Shown piece after piece: positions 35,758-44,852 of a stretch of 64,000 bases of DNA. The stretch spans positions 814,501 through 878,500 of the forward strand of contig NZ_LXYU01000001.1 in the NCBI RefSeq assembly GCF_001952075.1, in the 5' to 3' direction. The notes beneath the pieces are model-generated. The model did no database searches. It was not told the origin of the DNA and saw only the letters and a list, made by a program, of their open reading frames with translations. The stretch comes from Ditibartonella apis. GTDB taxonomy: Bacteria; Pseudomonadota; Alphaproteobacteria; Rhizobiales; Rhizobiaceae. The first letter of the stretch is position 1, and each line of letters begins with the position of its first letter. Position numbers and translations under genes: made by a program.

Positions 35758-36796
35758 AACCGAGAACCTCGCAATAACGGCCATGCTTGATAAGCCAGGA
35801 AACCGCCTTGTCAAGTTTGTCTTTGTCTTTCGCCGGAAGGCCTAGAAAGAAACGGCCGACCGGTTCTCCCTGAATCGTATCAATGCCGCCATGAAGAATG
35901 CGCGGGATCAATCCGCTTTCATATTCTATCAAATGCAGGAATGGTTCTCTTGCTACGTCACCGGCAATATTGAGCTCGATAACAGCTTCATCGCCTTCGG
36001 GCTTCAACCTTTTGGCAAATTCGGCCGGTAATTGTGGTGTCACAATGCGCAGCATCGCAATAGTGGTATCATCTTGGGGAGAAGCAAAAATATCTCTTAC
36101 CTGACCTTCTTCGACAATTTTTCCCTTATTCAGCACGACAACGCGGTTGGCAATGGAACTTACGACTTCCATTTCATGCGTAATCAGAACCACTGTGAGA
36201 TTGAGCCTTTTATTGATATCGGCAATCAATTCAAGGATGGATTGGGTTGTTTCCGGATCAAGTGCCGAAGTTGCCTCATCGGATAAGAGCACTTTCGGAT
36301 TTGCAGCCAAGGCTCTGGCAATGCCGACGCGCTGTTTTTGCCCGCCGGAGAGCTCGGCCGGAAAATGTTGTTCTTTCCCTTTGAGGCTCACAAGCTCGAT
36401 AAGTTCCATAGCCCGTTCACGGCGTTTTTCTTTCGGCACACCGGCAAGCTTTAATGGCAATGCAACATTGTCGATCACACGTTTGGACGACAACAAGTTG
36501 AAATGCTGGAAAATCATGCTGATGCGTTGACGATAGGGCGCCCATTCGCTTTCGCTTAAATGCGAAACATCATGGCCTTCAAAGAAGATTTGTCCTTCAT
36601 CAATGCGTTCAAGACCATTGAGACAGCGAATAAGCGTAGATTTACCGGCGCCGCTGCGCCCGATAATTCCAAGAATTTCGCCTTTTTCAATATCAAGTGA
36701 CAAATGGTCAACGGCCGCCGTTTGGGAAAAACGGCGGCTGATATTTTTAAGTGATATGATTGGTTCGGATGTTGAACCCATGTTTGAATTTACCAT
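35750..36796 (-). CDS. metN: Methionine ABC transporter ATP-binding protein
   Basis: 348 residues. Walker A GRSGAGKST (46-54), the ABC signature LSGGQKQRVGIARAL (about 149-163) and Walker B VLLSDEATSALDPE are intact. The C-terminal ~90 residues form the NIL/ACT-like domain (about 255-345) that binds methionine and inhibits transport when the cell is replete. The ATG overlaps the end of metQ (stop at 36790) and the stop overlaps metI, so all three are coupled. An alternative ATG lies five codons downstream. Cytosolic face of the inner membrane. Confidence 0.95.
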   Translation of the reverse strand: MVNSNMGSTSEPIISLKNISRRFSQTAAVDHLSLDIEKGEILGIIGRSGAGKSTLIRCLNGLERIDEGQIFFEGHDVSHLSESEWAPYRQRISMIFQHFNLLSSKRVIDNVALPLKLAGVPKEKRRERAMELIELVSLKGKEQHFPAELSGGQKQRVGIARALAANPKVLLSDEATSALDPETTQSILELIADINKRLNLTVVLITHEMEVVSSIANRVVVLNKGKIVEEGQVRDIFASPQDDTTIAMLRIVTPQLPAEFAKRLKPEGDEAVIELNIAGDVAREPFLHLIEYESGLIPRILHGGIDTIQGEPVGRFFLGLPAKDKDKLDKAVSWLIKHGRYCEVLGYV

Positions 36797-37620
36797 AATG
36801 GCTGGGCAGTTACGCCAAATACTTCCTTGATTTTTGCGCGAACCGGTTCCGAATTATAGGCAGCAACGAGTTTTTTCACCCATGGTTCGTCTTTATCGGC
36901 GGTGCGCACGACAATAATATTGTTATAGGGATTATTTTCGGACTTTTCCCATGCAATCGCATCTTTGTCGGGTTTAAGCCCGGTGGTCAAAGCCCAGTTG
37001 GTATTGACGACGGCAATGTCGAAATCATCAATGGCACGACCGAGCATACCGGCATCAAGCTCGCGAATTTCAAGTTTTTTAGGGTTTTCGACAATATCAA
37101 GCTTGGAAGCAAGAACATTGTTCGGGTCTTTGAGTTTGATCAATCCCATATCATTTAATAGACGGAGCGCGCGGCCACCATTTGACGGGTCGTTGGGAAC
37201 GCCGACGACAGCACCATCACGAAGCTCTTTCAAGTCTTTGATTTTGTGGGAATAGACGCCCATCGGGAAAAGCACTGTATAGCCCACGACGGAAAGCTTG
37301 TAACCGCGCTGTTCGATTTGTGCATCAAGATATGGCTTATGCTGAAACGAATTCGCGTCAATATCACCGGCATTGACGGCCTCATTCGGCAAGGCGTAAT
37401 CAGAGAAAAAAACAAGATCAATGTTGAGGCCCTGTTTTTTGGCTTCCTGAACAGCAACCTTCCAAACTTCCGATTCTTCACCTTCCATCGTTCCAAGCTT
37501 GATGCTGGTTTTATCTTCGGCATAAGCGAGAACCGGTGCCAAAGCTGAAACACTTGCAAAAGTGGCAAAAGAAAAAGCAAGCCCGAGAACTGTACGTCTT
37601 TTGATTTTATCAAGAAACAT
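36790..37620 (-). CDS. metQ: Methionine-binding periplasmic protein
   Basis: 276 residues, MetQ/NlpA family. The signal peptide (about 1-34, ending VLAYAED) has no lipobox cysteine, so this is a soluble periplasmic binder rather than the lipoprotein seen in E. coli. IKLGTMEGEESEVWKVAVQEAKK (about 40-62), NAGDIDANSFQHKPYLD and GVPNDPSNGGRALRLL are family landmarks for methionine binding. First gene of the operon; GAAGGGTTTCAATA precedes the ATG. No SAM riboswitch was recognised in the leader. Confidence 0.93.
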   Translation of the reverse strand: MFLDKIKRRTVLGLAFSFATFASVSALAPVLAYAEDKTSIKLGTMEGEESEVWKVAVQEAKKQGLNIDLVFFSDYALPNEAVNAGDIDANSFQHKPYLDAQIEQRGYKLSVVGYTVLFPMGVYSHKIKDLKELRDGAVVGVPNDPSNGGRALRLLNDMGLIKLKDPNNVLASKLDIVENPKKLEIRELDAGMLGRAIDDFDIAVVNTNWALTTGLKPDKDAIAWEKSENNPYNNIIVVRTADKDEPWVKKLVAAYNSEPVRAKIKEVFGVTAQPLW

Positions 37621-37870
37621 TATTGAAACCCTTCATGTTCTTTTCAGGATGTTTCATCTCAAAACATAGGCTGAAAAATTTCCGTTCATTCATTGGTTTT
37701 AAAAATTCTGAATGCCGGTTCTAACAGGGCCCAAGATTTTCTAACCAATATGCCGATCAGTTTTACCGGAAGTGGTATAAAAACCAAGCAACATTTTCAA
37801 TAGACATTAGTCATGTGGCAGGATGATTTTTTTATAAATAATCAAATAAAGGAAAATATTTTTTTGTGTA

Positions 37871-38059
37871 TCAGTGAGAGTGCTTGCCGTTGTGAAAAAG
37901 TTGAGGAAGCAGCCAACACAAAATCGAGAAGAAAATCAACATCATTAGTGCGACGCCCATGCGGATGAAGTCAAAATTCGTTGCGTCTTCAGGAATAAAA
38001 AGTGCGGTGATATAACCGGCACAATCTAGTATAGCCTGTGCAACAGCGCGTATCATTTT
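37871..38059 (-). CDS. Small membrane protein, 62 aa, unrecognised
   Basis: 62 residues from the ATG at 38059. This start is set by a perfect GGAGG five bases upstream; the in-frame GTG at 38068 lies inside that site. One clear membrane helix spans about residues 31-52 (GVALMMLIFFSILCWLLPQLF), preceded by an amphipathic N-terminal segment and followed by a His-rich tail NGKHSH. Nothing nearby hints at a partner; it lies alone between metQ and asd. No family recognised. Confidence 0.6.
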   Translation of the reverse strand, partial: KMIRAVAQAILDCAGYITALFIPEDATNFDFIRMGVALMMLIFFSILCWLLPQLFHNGKHSH

Positions 38060-38535
38060 TGCCTCCACATATTACCGGAAGATTGACCGGTATTTCTGCA
38101 TGGTTTTCTTGATTTAGTTTTATATACAATCATGAATGTTGCAAAGATAAAAAACTATCTTTTGGTAAAAAAGGCCGATTTGCAGCATTTTTGTTATTTA
38201 AAACGGTTTTAAATTATCTATCAGGTGCTATTGACTCTCGAAAAACGCAGTTTCTCTGCAATTATCTCTCCATCTTCATCAGTCTTCATGAGTCGCTGGA
38301 TTTTTGCGACTGGAATCTCGCGATATGTGTGCTTCCGCCGAAAGTTGTCATTCAATCCCGTGACAGTATGAGTGCCTGAAAAACGCTTCCATAAATATCG
38401 GAAAATCATCGCCAAGTGGTCTATTGGCTTTAGAGGTGTTGGGTTCCGGCGTGGTTCATGATGGTGCTTGTTCCTGTTTATGTTTCAAACTTGAGTAAAG
38501 CCGCCCTGACTATCGAATGATATTTTATAGCTTTA
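38060..38535. other. Gene-free stretch between the small membrane gene and the asd terminator
   Basis: About 475 bases. Frames such as 38191-38379 (+) and 38221-38415 (-) have no ribosome site or familiar product. No repeat seen. Confidence 0.45.
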
Positions 38536-38577
38536 AAAAAATGCCCCCGCGAGAAAACCTCGGCAGGGGCATTTTTA
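38535..38577 (-). terminator. Intrinsic terminator of asd
   Basis: ATGCCCC (38541-38547) pairs with GGGGCAT (38566-38572), with a further short inner stem (GAG/CTC). TTTTTT follows on the minus strand, TTTTT on the plus strand. It lies about 65 bases past the asd stop. Confidence 0.85.
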
Positions 38578-38635
38578 GCTTGTTAAAACAGCTTTAAAGC
38601 AGGTAAAGACTGAATACTTCTTATGATTACAAGAT

Positions 38636-39670
38636 TTATGCTTTAGCTTTTTTCGGTGTAATCAGATTGCGAGCAATCAGAAGTTCGGCAATCTGCACCG
38701 CATTAAGAGCTGCACCTTTGCGCAAATTATCAGCAACAACCCAGAAAGACAGGCCATTTTCAACAGTGATATCCTCGCGGATGCGGCTGACAAATGTATC
38801 ATCTTCTCCGGCTGATTCATAAGGCGTCATATAGCCGCCGTCCTCATGCTTGTCGACAACCTGACAGCCTGGAGCATTGCGCAGGATTTCGCGTGCTTCA
38901 TCGGCACTGATAGGCTTTTCAAACTCGACATTGACTGCCTCGCCATGGCCGATGAAAACCGGAACACGAACAGCAGTTGCAGTAAGCTTGATTTTCGGGT
39001 CGAGCATTTTTTTGGTTTCGGCAACCATTTTCCATTCTTCTTTGGTGTAGCCGTCTTCCATGAATACGTCGATATGGGGAATAACGTTGAAAGCAATACG
39101 TTTCGTGAATTTACGTACTGTAATAGGATCTGCCACAAAAACGGCGCGTGATTGCTCGAATAGCTCGTCCATTCCTGCCTTGCCGGCACCGGAAACAGAT
39201 TGATAGGTTGAAACCACAACACGCTTGATGGTTGCAGCATCATGAAGAGGTTTTAGAGCAACCAGAAGCTGGGCTGTCGAGCAGTTCGGATTGGCGATAA
39301 TATTATGTGTTTTAAAACCTTCGATTGCATCCGGATTAACTTCCGGAACAATGAGCGGAACATCAATATCATAACGCCAGGCAGAAGAATTATCGATAAC
39401 GACAGCACCCGCAGCGCCGATCTTTGGTGCCCATTGTTTGGAAACATCGCCACCGGCTGACATCAGGCAAATATCGGTATCGGAAAAATCGTAATTATCA
39501 AGAACTTTGACCTTCAGTGTTTTGTCACCGAAAGAAACTTCTGTTCCCAATGAACGATGCGAGGCGAGTGGTACAACTTCATCAGCCGGAAAACCGCGCT
39601 CTTCAAGGATGTTGAGCATTTCTCGCCCAACATTTCCTGTAGCACCTACAACAGCAACCTTAAAACCCAT
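38636..39670 (-). CDS. asd: Aspartate-semialdehyde dehydrogenase
   Basis: 344 residues, normal length. NADP-binding GATGNVG (9-15), catalytic cysteine C130 in NPNCSTAQLL, and FIGHGEAVNVEF with the active-site His. It makes aspartate semialdehyde from aspartyl phosphate with NADPH, the branch point to lysine, diaminopimelate (cell wall), threonine and methionine. ATG at 39670 with AGGAG ten bases upstream. That Shine-Dalgarno is partly contained in a long GC-rich foldable leader (39683-39761), which may control translation. Monocistronic with its own terminator; leuB lies 660 bases upstream on the same strand. Confidence 0.96.
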   Translation of the reverse strand: MGFKVAVVGATGNVGREMLNILEERGFPADEVVPLASHRSLGTEVSFGDKTLKVKVLDNYDFSDTDICLMSAGGDVSKQWAPKIGAAGAVVIDNSSAWRYDIDVPLIVPEVNPDAIEGFKTHNIIANPNCSTAQLLVALKPLHDAATIKRVVVSTYQSVSGAGKAGMDELFEQSRAVFVADPITVRKFTKRIAFNVIPHIDVFMEDGYTKEEWKMVAETKKMLDPKIKLTATAVRVPVFIGHGEAVNVEFEKPISADEAREILRNAPGCQVVDKHEDGGYMTPYESAGEDDTFVSRIREDITVENGLSFWVVADNLRKGAALNAVQIAELLIARNLITPKKAKA

Positions 39671-40332
39671 TTAATCAGAACTCCTGTCTCTCTCCGTGTT
39701 TTGTGAAGAAGCCCGGCGGCCGTCAGGCTTACCCCCCGGGCCGCACCCGGGAGAGAGCAGGTTGGCCAAGGGACGTCAGATAATTTTCTTTGTCGTTTTT
39801 TTGTGGCCAATAATTGTCAAGGATGCGCAGCAGTCATCAAAGCCGCGATGGCAGCTCGGAAACCGATTGATATGGAACCCGTAAAAGCCCATTTTTAAAC
39901 TCCTTGATTGCATTGGTTTTAGCGTATTTTCAACCTCTGTCAAGAAACACGATAGCAATCAACTATTTTTCATAGTGAATTCTTGTGGTCTTAACAGGTT
40001 GCATAAGAAAATCTTGCCATTTTATCAGAGGTCGAGACGAAGATTTGCATATCAGGAAAGCTTGAATTTCAAGCACTTGAAAGGAGAAGCAGTTAGCAGC
40101 AAAAATTTTTGAAAGTTTCAAGGCTGATGAAACCGGTTCTGAATATCTAAAAGCAATAAAACTATTGAAAAACAGTCTAAAAATCGCAGCTTCCCGCCGT
40201 TTTCGGGGTTTATCTTTATTCAAAAAACAAAGTTTATTGATACTTGGCCGACGCCACTTGAGCTTGACCGGAATTAATCCGGTCAAGTTTTTCACGAAAG
40301 TCCATTCATCAATCCCGTCAGGAAAGCGGGTT
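39671..40332. other. Intergenic region asd-leuB containing the structured asd leader
   Basis: About 660 bases. The part next to asd (39683-39761) is GC-rich and strongly foldable (entered separately); the rest is AT-rich and shows no gene. The palindrome TTGGCCAA (39763-39770) lies next to the leader. No tRNA or known riboswitch motif recognised. Confidence 0.55.
39683..39761 (-). ncRNA. Candidate structured 5' leader of asd
   Basis: On the transcript strand CCTGCTCTCTCC (complement of 39750-39761) pairs with GGAGAGAG-A-CAGG (complement of 39683-39695): 12 base pairs with one bulged base. Inside are a CCCGGG-TGCGG-CCCGGG hairpin (39735-39751, sharing two bases with the outer stem) and AAGCCTG/CGGGCTT (39709-39730). 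The outer stem ends in the asd Shine-Dalgarno, so folding could block ribosomes. The region is far more GC-rich than its surroundings. I do not match it to a known riboswitch. Confidence 0.5.
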
Positions 40333-41445
40333 TCATGCAACCATGGTTTTGAATTTTTGCAAAATGGCATCCCCCATTTCACTGGTTGAAACTTTTTTCA
40401 TGCCTTCCGAATAAATGTCGGCTGTGCGCACACCATCATCAAGAACGGCAGAAATCGCTTTTTCCAGCCGGTCGGCTTCTGCCCCCATGAGGAAAGAATA
40501 GCGCAGACACATAGCAAGTGACGCGATCATTGCGATAGGATTGGCAATGCCTTTTCCGGCAATGTCGGGAGCAGAGCCATGAACCGGTTCATAAAGCGCA
40601 TGGCGCTTGCCGGTTTTCTTGTCTTCTTCTCCCAGCGAGGCAGAAGGCAACATGCCGAGCGAACCCGTGAGCATAGCTGCAATGTCGGAGAAAATGTCGC
40701 CGAAAAGATTGTCGGTCACAATAACATCGAACTGCTTGGGCGCGCGCACCAATTGCATTCCGCCGGAATCGGCCAGCATATGTTCAAGCGTTACATCCTT
40801 GTAATCCTTGTCATGGACTTCTGTAACGACTTCGTTCCAGAGAATGCCGGTTTTCATGACATTGTGTTTTTCAAGAGAAGTCACTTTGTTTTTGCGGGTG
40901 CGCGCAAGGTCGAAAGCAACCCTTGCAATGCGGTCAATCTCGTAAGTGTCATAAATCTGGGTATCAATTGCGCGTTTTTGCCCATGATCGAGTTCGATAA
41001 TTTCTTTCGGCTCGCCGAAATAGACGCCGCCCGTGAGCTCGCGTACTATCAAAATATCAAGTCCATCAACAAGCTCGCGTTTAAGCGACGAGGCAGAAGC
41101 AAGCGAGGGGTAGCAAATGGCCGGTCTCAAATTGGCAAACAAACCGAGATCCTTGCGCAGCCGCAACAACCCGGCTTCGGGTCTTACTTCATAAGGTACT
41201 TTTGCCCATTTTGGACCACCAACAGCACCAAAAAGCACAGCATCGGCTGCCAAAGCCCGTTTCATATCGTCTTCGGAAATTGCCGTGCCATAAGCATCAT
41301 AAGCGGCACCCCCGACAAGCCCTTCTTCACACTCGAAATCAAGCCCGAGTTCTTTATCCATATAAGCAATGATTTTTTTAACTTCGGCCATCGACTCAAC
41401 GCCGATTCCGTCTCCGGGAAGAAGAAAGAGTTTTCTGGAAGCCAT
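40333..41445 (-). CDS. leuB: 3-isopropylmalate dehydrogenase
   Basis: 370 residues, normal length. The N-terminal [19 protein letters not shown], the loop [40 protein letters not shown] and the metal- and substrate-binding motif [27 protein letters not shown] are all present, as is the NAD-binding [20 protein letters not shown]. It oxidises and decarboxylates 3-isopropylmalate in leucine biosynthesis. ATG at 41445. No other leu gene adjoins it here. No T-run terminator was seen just beyond the stop. Confidence 0.96.
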   Translation of the reverse strand: MASRKLFLLPGDGIGVESMAEVKKIIAYMDKELGLDFECEEGLVGGAAYDAYGTAISEDDMKRALAADAVLFGAVGGPKWAKVPYEVRPEAGLLRLRKDLGLFANLRPAICYPSLASASSLKRELVDGLDILIVRELTGGVYFGEPKEIIELDHGQKRAIDTQIYDTYEIDRIARVAFDLARTRKNKVTSLEKHNVMKTGILWNEVVTEVHDKDYKDVTLEHMLADSGGMQLVRAPKQFDVIVTDNLFGDIFSDIAAMLTGSLGMLPSASLGEEDKKTGKRHALYEPVHGSAPDIAGKGIANPIAMIASLAMCLRYSFLMGAEADRLEKAISAVLDDGVRTADIYSEGMKKVSTSEMGDAILQKFKTMVA

Positions 41446-41603
41446 AATGATTGTGCCCTCTCAAATAATCAAAACGATTGGACAACAAAATTCCGTGCGG
41501 TCTTGATAACAATATAAAGGATCACCCGCCTTGAATGGAATAATGTGACCATAATTTACGTTATAGCATGCTCTTTCGAAAGCGAAATAAGGTTTTGGAA
41601 AAA

Positions 41604-41795
41604 TTATATTTCGTTTTCTTCCAACGGGCGAGCCTCGGAGGCGAGCATAATCGGTATGCCGTCACGAATAGGAAAAGCGAGCCTCGCCTTTTTGGAAACA
41701 AGTTCCTGCCGATCTTTGTCATAGTGAAGCTCGCCCCCTGTTACAGGGCATATGAGGAGTTCAAGCATTTTCGGGTCGGTCGTATATGTGACCAT
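41604..41795 (-). CDS. Trm112-like zinc-ribbon-type small protein (UPF0434)
   Basis: 63 residues. The core [39 protein letters not shown] is the Trm112/YcaR pattern, a zinc-ribbon-like fold that has kept only one cysteine here (C16), as in many bacterial members. Eukaryotic and archaeal Trm112 activates methyltransferases; the bacterial role is unknown. It lies 36 bases downstream of the Lon-domain gene on the same strand, a typical Rhizobiales neighbourhood. The start could also be the ATG at residue 10. Confidence 0.88.
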   Translation of the reverse strand: MVTYTTDPKMLELLICPVTGGELHYDKDRQELVSKKARLAFPIRDGIPIMLASEARPLEENEI

Positions 41796-41831
41796 CAGTC
41801 CATGTCCAATTATTCAAACCGCTAATGGCAT

Positions 41832-42494
41832 TCAATTGAGCGGTTTATCATCACCACTGTGTTCCATAAGCGAGCGTTCTGTCAGAGCAACGAGGGTCGC
41901 CGCGCGGGCGACAATATCGGGTGCCTCAAGAAGTGCCTGCTTTTCGGCAGTTCCGAAAGGCGCCATGATAGAAAGCGCATTGACGAGTGATTCTGTTGGT
42001 GCCTGCATGATCGAATCCCAATCGGCTTCCATTTCGTGGGCATCAAGAAATTTTTCAAAAGTATCAAGAAGCTCTTCGCGATTGATTTTATCGCCTGTAT
42101 CCAGTTCTACAAGGTCGCTCTCATCAATCGAAATTTTTGCAATCCGGTAAGGTTTGTCACTTGCAATTTCTTTTTGAAGTTTGAAACGACAAACACCTTG
42201 TAAGCCGATCATCAGCCGGCCGTCCCCCGTTTCGGCATAACTTGTGATGCGCCCGATACAGCCGGTTTTATAAAGCTCCGGCTTTTCGGGATTCTTTGAT
42301 TCCGGTTCGGGCTGGATAATGCCGATCAACCGGTTTCCCTTCATTGCATCTTCAACGAGTTCCAGATAACGCGGCTCGAAAACATTAAGCGGCAAATAGC
42401 CATTTGGCAAAAGAAGAACCCCTTCAAGCGGAAATAGACCGATTTCGTCGGGCAGGTCTTTCACCTGAATATAATGGGCATTTCCAGCTTTCAT
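41832..42494 (-). CDS. Lon N-terminal (substrate-binding) domain protein
   Basis: 220 residues. The sequence LFPLEGVLLLPNGYLPLNVFEPRYLELVEDAMKG (about 19-52) followed by GCIGRITSYAETGDGRLMIGLQGVCRF is the LON/PUA-like N-terminal domain without the ATPase or protease parts. Such stand-alone proteins are common in alphaproteobacteria; their function is not established, though peptide binding is assumed. The gene sits between the thioredoxin-TPR gene and the Trm112-like gene on one strand, with 107 and 36 base gaps, so the run is probably co-expressed. ATG at 42494. Confidence 0.9.
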   Translation of the reverse strand: MKAGNAHYIQVKDLPDEIGLFPLEGVLLLPNGYLPLNVFEPRYLELVEDAMKGNRLIGIIQPEPESKNPEKPELYKTGCIGRITSYAETGDGRLMIGLQGVCRFKLQKEIASDKPYRIAKISIDESDLVELDTGDKINREELLDTFEKFLDAHEMEADWDSIMQAPTESLVNALSIMAPFGTAEKQALLEAPDIVARAATLVALTERSLMEHSGDDKPLN

Positions 42495-42601
42495 TGTTTT
42501 TTATCGTCCAGAGCCTTAACAGATTACAATATTTTTGAGGAGACGCATTTTCAACGTCCCGATAATGATAAAGTCTTGATGGGAACGCAAAAAGCACCTT
42601 A

Positions 42602-43558
42602 TCAAGAAAACAACAAAGATGACAGTTTTCTGCGCGCGGTCAATGTCGCCGGATCCATGGCGCCCCAAGCTTCAAAAAACTGCAATAATTGTTTTCTTGC
42701 TCCGTCATCATTCCAAGCCCTATCCGCTTTCATGATGCCAAGCAACAGATCGGCTGCATCGTCGCGCTTGTTTTCGGCATTATAAACAAGAGCAAGATCA
42801 TAAGCAGCCTGATAATCTTTAGGATTTTCAGCAATGCGTTTTTTCAAAGCTGTCGGGTCGCCCAATTTTGCGGTTTCCTCTTTAAGGGCGATTTTCGCTT
42901 CGACAGCGCGAATTGCCGGGTCGGACTTTTTAGCGTCCGGTACAGCTTTGAGAATGCCTTTGGCCTGATCAATTTCGTTATGCTCGACAAGCATATCGGC
43001 AAAAGCGGCGATAACTGTGACGTTATCAGGCGCCTGTTTTAAAACCTGCGCATAAAAAGTAGCAGCACCCGTCACATCGCCACTTTTGCGCAATTCATTG
43101 GCTGTCTCCAAAGCTTCGTCAATTGCTGCTTCTTTTTCGTTGCCCGTTAGTTTTGCAACAAATTTCTTGACTTCGCTTTCCGGCACCGCCCCCATGAAAC
43201 CGTCAACAGGGTGCCCATCAACAAAGGCAATGACGGCAGGTACGGAACGTATTCCCATCTGTCCGGGAATAGCCGGATGTTTATCAATGTCGAGTTTGAC
43301 GAGTTTGACAGCACCTTTTGCTTGCCGGACAACTTTTTCAAGAACAGGCCCCAATTGCTTGCACGGGTTACACCATGTTGCCCAAAAATCGACGATAACA
43401 GGTTGCTTTTTTGATTCGACAAGGACATCCTTTGAAAAATCGGCCGTTGTTGTATCCTTGATGACAGAATTATCTGCTCCGCCTGTTTGATTGGCCAGAT
43501 TTACATTTGCATTCATTCGCCCGCCTTGTGGCGCAAAGGGATTGTCACTCATTCTCAA
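42602..43558 (-). CDS. Thioredoxin-TPR protein, YbbN/CnoX type
   Basis: 318 residues. An N-terminal extension of ~40 residues is followed by a thioredoxin domain (about 45-150), with the active site WATWCNPCKQLGP (C63, C66) and cis-Pro in GIRSVPAVIAF. Three or four tetratricopeptide repeats lie behind it (about 155-315). This is the CnoX/YbbN arrangement: a redox-active holdase that passes clients to DnaK or GroEL. The middle residues Asn-Pro replace the usual Gly-Pro. The alternative start at residue 3 or 15 cannot be excluded. It heads a run with the Lon-domain and Trm112-like genes. Confidence 0.9.
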   Translation of the reverse strand: MRMSDNPFAPQGGRMNANVNLANQTGGADNSVIKDTTTADFSKDVLVESKKQPVIVDFWATWCNPCKQLGPVLEKVVRQAKGAVKLVKLDIDKHPAIPGQMGIRSVPAVIAFVDGHPVDGFMGAVPESEVKKFVAKLTGNEKEAAIDEALETANELRKSGDVTGAATFYAQVLKQAPDNVTVIAAFADMLVEHNEIDQAKGILKAVPDAKKSDPAIRAVEAKIALKEETAKLGDPTALKKRIAENPKDYQAAYDLALVYNAENKRDDAADLLLGIMKADRAWNDDGARKQLLQFFEAWGAMDPATLTARRKLSSLLFS

Positions 43559-43621
43559 GTCCTGTTTCTTACGAAATGTCTGTTCGTCCTATCCTCAAAA
43601 TCGTGCCTGAGGGTGCGAATT

Positions 43622-44128
43622 TCAACCCTCTTCCTCTGAAACCTGAATAATAAGCGGTTCATGATTTGTGGCGCGGACAAATTTTACAAGATCTTCGCGC
43701 GCAATCGACGTTGTAGCTTCGTTGGTCATCGGGTGGCAATTGATAACAGGGTGATTGTAAAGGGCCTTATCAAGAATAAAGGTCACATGATTTTCCTTGT
43801 CATTTATGAGGCCGAAAGCGCTGACCGCACCCGGATAAAGGCCGAGATATTCGGAAAGTTTTTCAGGGCTGCCAAAGGAAAGGCGCCCCGATGCACCGAT
43901 TTTATCATGAAGATGTTTAAGGTCGACAACCGAATGGGCACCCAATGTTACTAGAAAATAATGTCCCTTCTTGTCTTTCAGAAACAGATTCTTGGTATGG
44001 GCGCCGGCGATGCTTTTTTTAATATCCTCGCCGTCTTTGACTGTAAAAACAGCCGGATGGGTTGTTGTTTTGACATGAATGCCAAGTGTTTTTAGAAAAT
44101 CCAATAATTCCTGTTTTCCCGCTGGCAT
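43622..44128 (-). CDS. Prolyl-tRNA editing protein (YbaK/ProX family)
   Basis: 168 residues, a stand-alone YbaK/ProRS-associated domain. The substrate pocket includes TTHPAVFTVKDGEDI (about 17-31) and the conserved KNLFLKDKKGHYFLVTL (46-62). The later block GAVSAFGLINDKENHVTFILDKAL is diagnostic of ProX/PrdX. These enzymes hydrolyse alanine wrongly attached to tRNA-Pro, keeping proline codons accurate in the cytosol. ATG at 44128. It lies 63 bases upstream of the thioredoxin-TPR gene on the same strand. Confidence 0.92.
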   Translation of the reverse strand: MPAGKQELLDFLKTLGIHVKTTTHPAVFTVKDGEDIKKSIAGAHTKNLFLKDKKGHYFLVTLGAHSVVDLKHLHDKIGASGRLSFGSPEKLSEYLGLYPGAVSAFGLINDKENHVTFILDKALYNHPVINCHPMTNEATTSIAREDLVKFVRATNHEPLIIQVSEEEG

Positions 44129-44264
44129 TTTTAGTCCTTTATTTTGTTTTTTTTGGCATTCTGTTTTAAATCGTCATGCTAATTTACTGCATTTAATTTC
44201 CAATTCGGCATTTTATTTGATGCTGGAGTTGAAATATTTTTTCTTCCTTTAAGGAGATTATCCG

Positions 44265-44648
44265 ATGACTGCAACATTATGGGTGGCTTTTGGCGGTGCA
44301 CTGGGCACGGTTTTACGTTACTGGTTATCGCTCCTCATGGTTCCGGTCAGTAAACATCTGCCATGGGGAACAATTCTTATCAATATTGTCGGGTCTTTTG
44401 TAATCGCTTTTTTTGGCGTTATCACTCTTGCAGAGGCAAAATGGCCAGTGAGCGAGAATATCCGGCTCTTTGTCATGGTGGGGATTTGTGGCGGCTTTAC
44501 AACCTTTTCTTCCTTCAGCTTGCAAAGCTTCGAGCTTTTGAAAAAAGGCGCAGTCGGTGAGGCCTTTTTCAATATTATTGTTTCGGTTGTCTTTTGTCTT
44601 TTCGCGACAGCTTTGGGATTTTACCTCGGCAGCAAGATCAATCATTAA
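44265..44648 (+). CDS. crcB: Fluoride exporter CrcB/Fluc
   Basis: 127 residues with four membrane helices. The family signatures FGGALGTVLRYWLS (about 8-21), GTILINIVGSFVIAFF (about 35-50) and GICGGFTTFSSFSLQSFEL (about 72-90) are all present. Fluc forms a dual-topology dimer that lets fluoride leave the cell. AAGGAGATTATCCG before the ATG is a strong ribosome site. I searched the 136-base leader for the fluoride riboswitch core and did not find it. Monocistronic; the glycine riboswitch of the next operon begins ~200 bases later. Confidence 0.94.
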   Translation: MTATLWVAFGGALGTVLRYWLSLLMVPVSKHLPWGTILINIVGSFVIAFFGVITLAEAKWPVSENIRLFVMVGICGGFTTFSSFSLQSFELLKKGAVGEAFFNIIVSVVFCLFATALGFYLGSKINH

Positions 44649-44852
44649 GAGTTTATAGAAAACAAAATTGTTTTAGCTTTATTATCACAATAAATTGTCA
44701 TGACCATATGGGGAATTGTTAGGAGCATGGGGGGCTAAATGCCCCGATATAGTCGGGGGAAATGATTTTTTGAGGATGACTTCACTTTGAAGATCGGCTA
44801 GAACCGGTTTTATGTCAGGGAGGGGTAAATTTAACCCTTTCTCATCTTTTTG

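Noticed and set aside
37621-37870. SAM-type riboswitch ahead of metQ
   Set aside because: Methionine transport genes can be SAM-controlled, but I could not find a SAM-II or similar core in the leader.
39690-39780. Signal recognition particle RNA, 6S RNA or tRNA in the GC-rich patch
   Set aside because: The conserved GGAAGCAGCC-type SRP loop, a tRNA cloverleaf and the long 6S bubble are all absent.
39696-39884. 62-codon plus-strand ORF in the asd upstream region
   Set aside because: It runs through the GC-rich hairpins, has no ribosome site, and the RNA-structure explanation fits better.
44129-44264. Fluoride riboswitch ahead of crcB
   Set aside because: Such switches often precede crcB, but the conserved core was not found in the 136-base leader.
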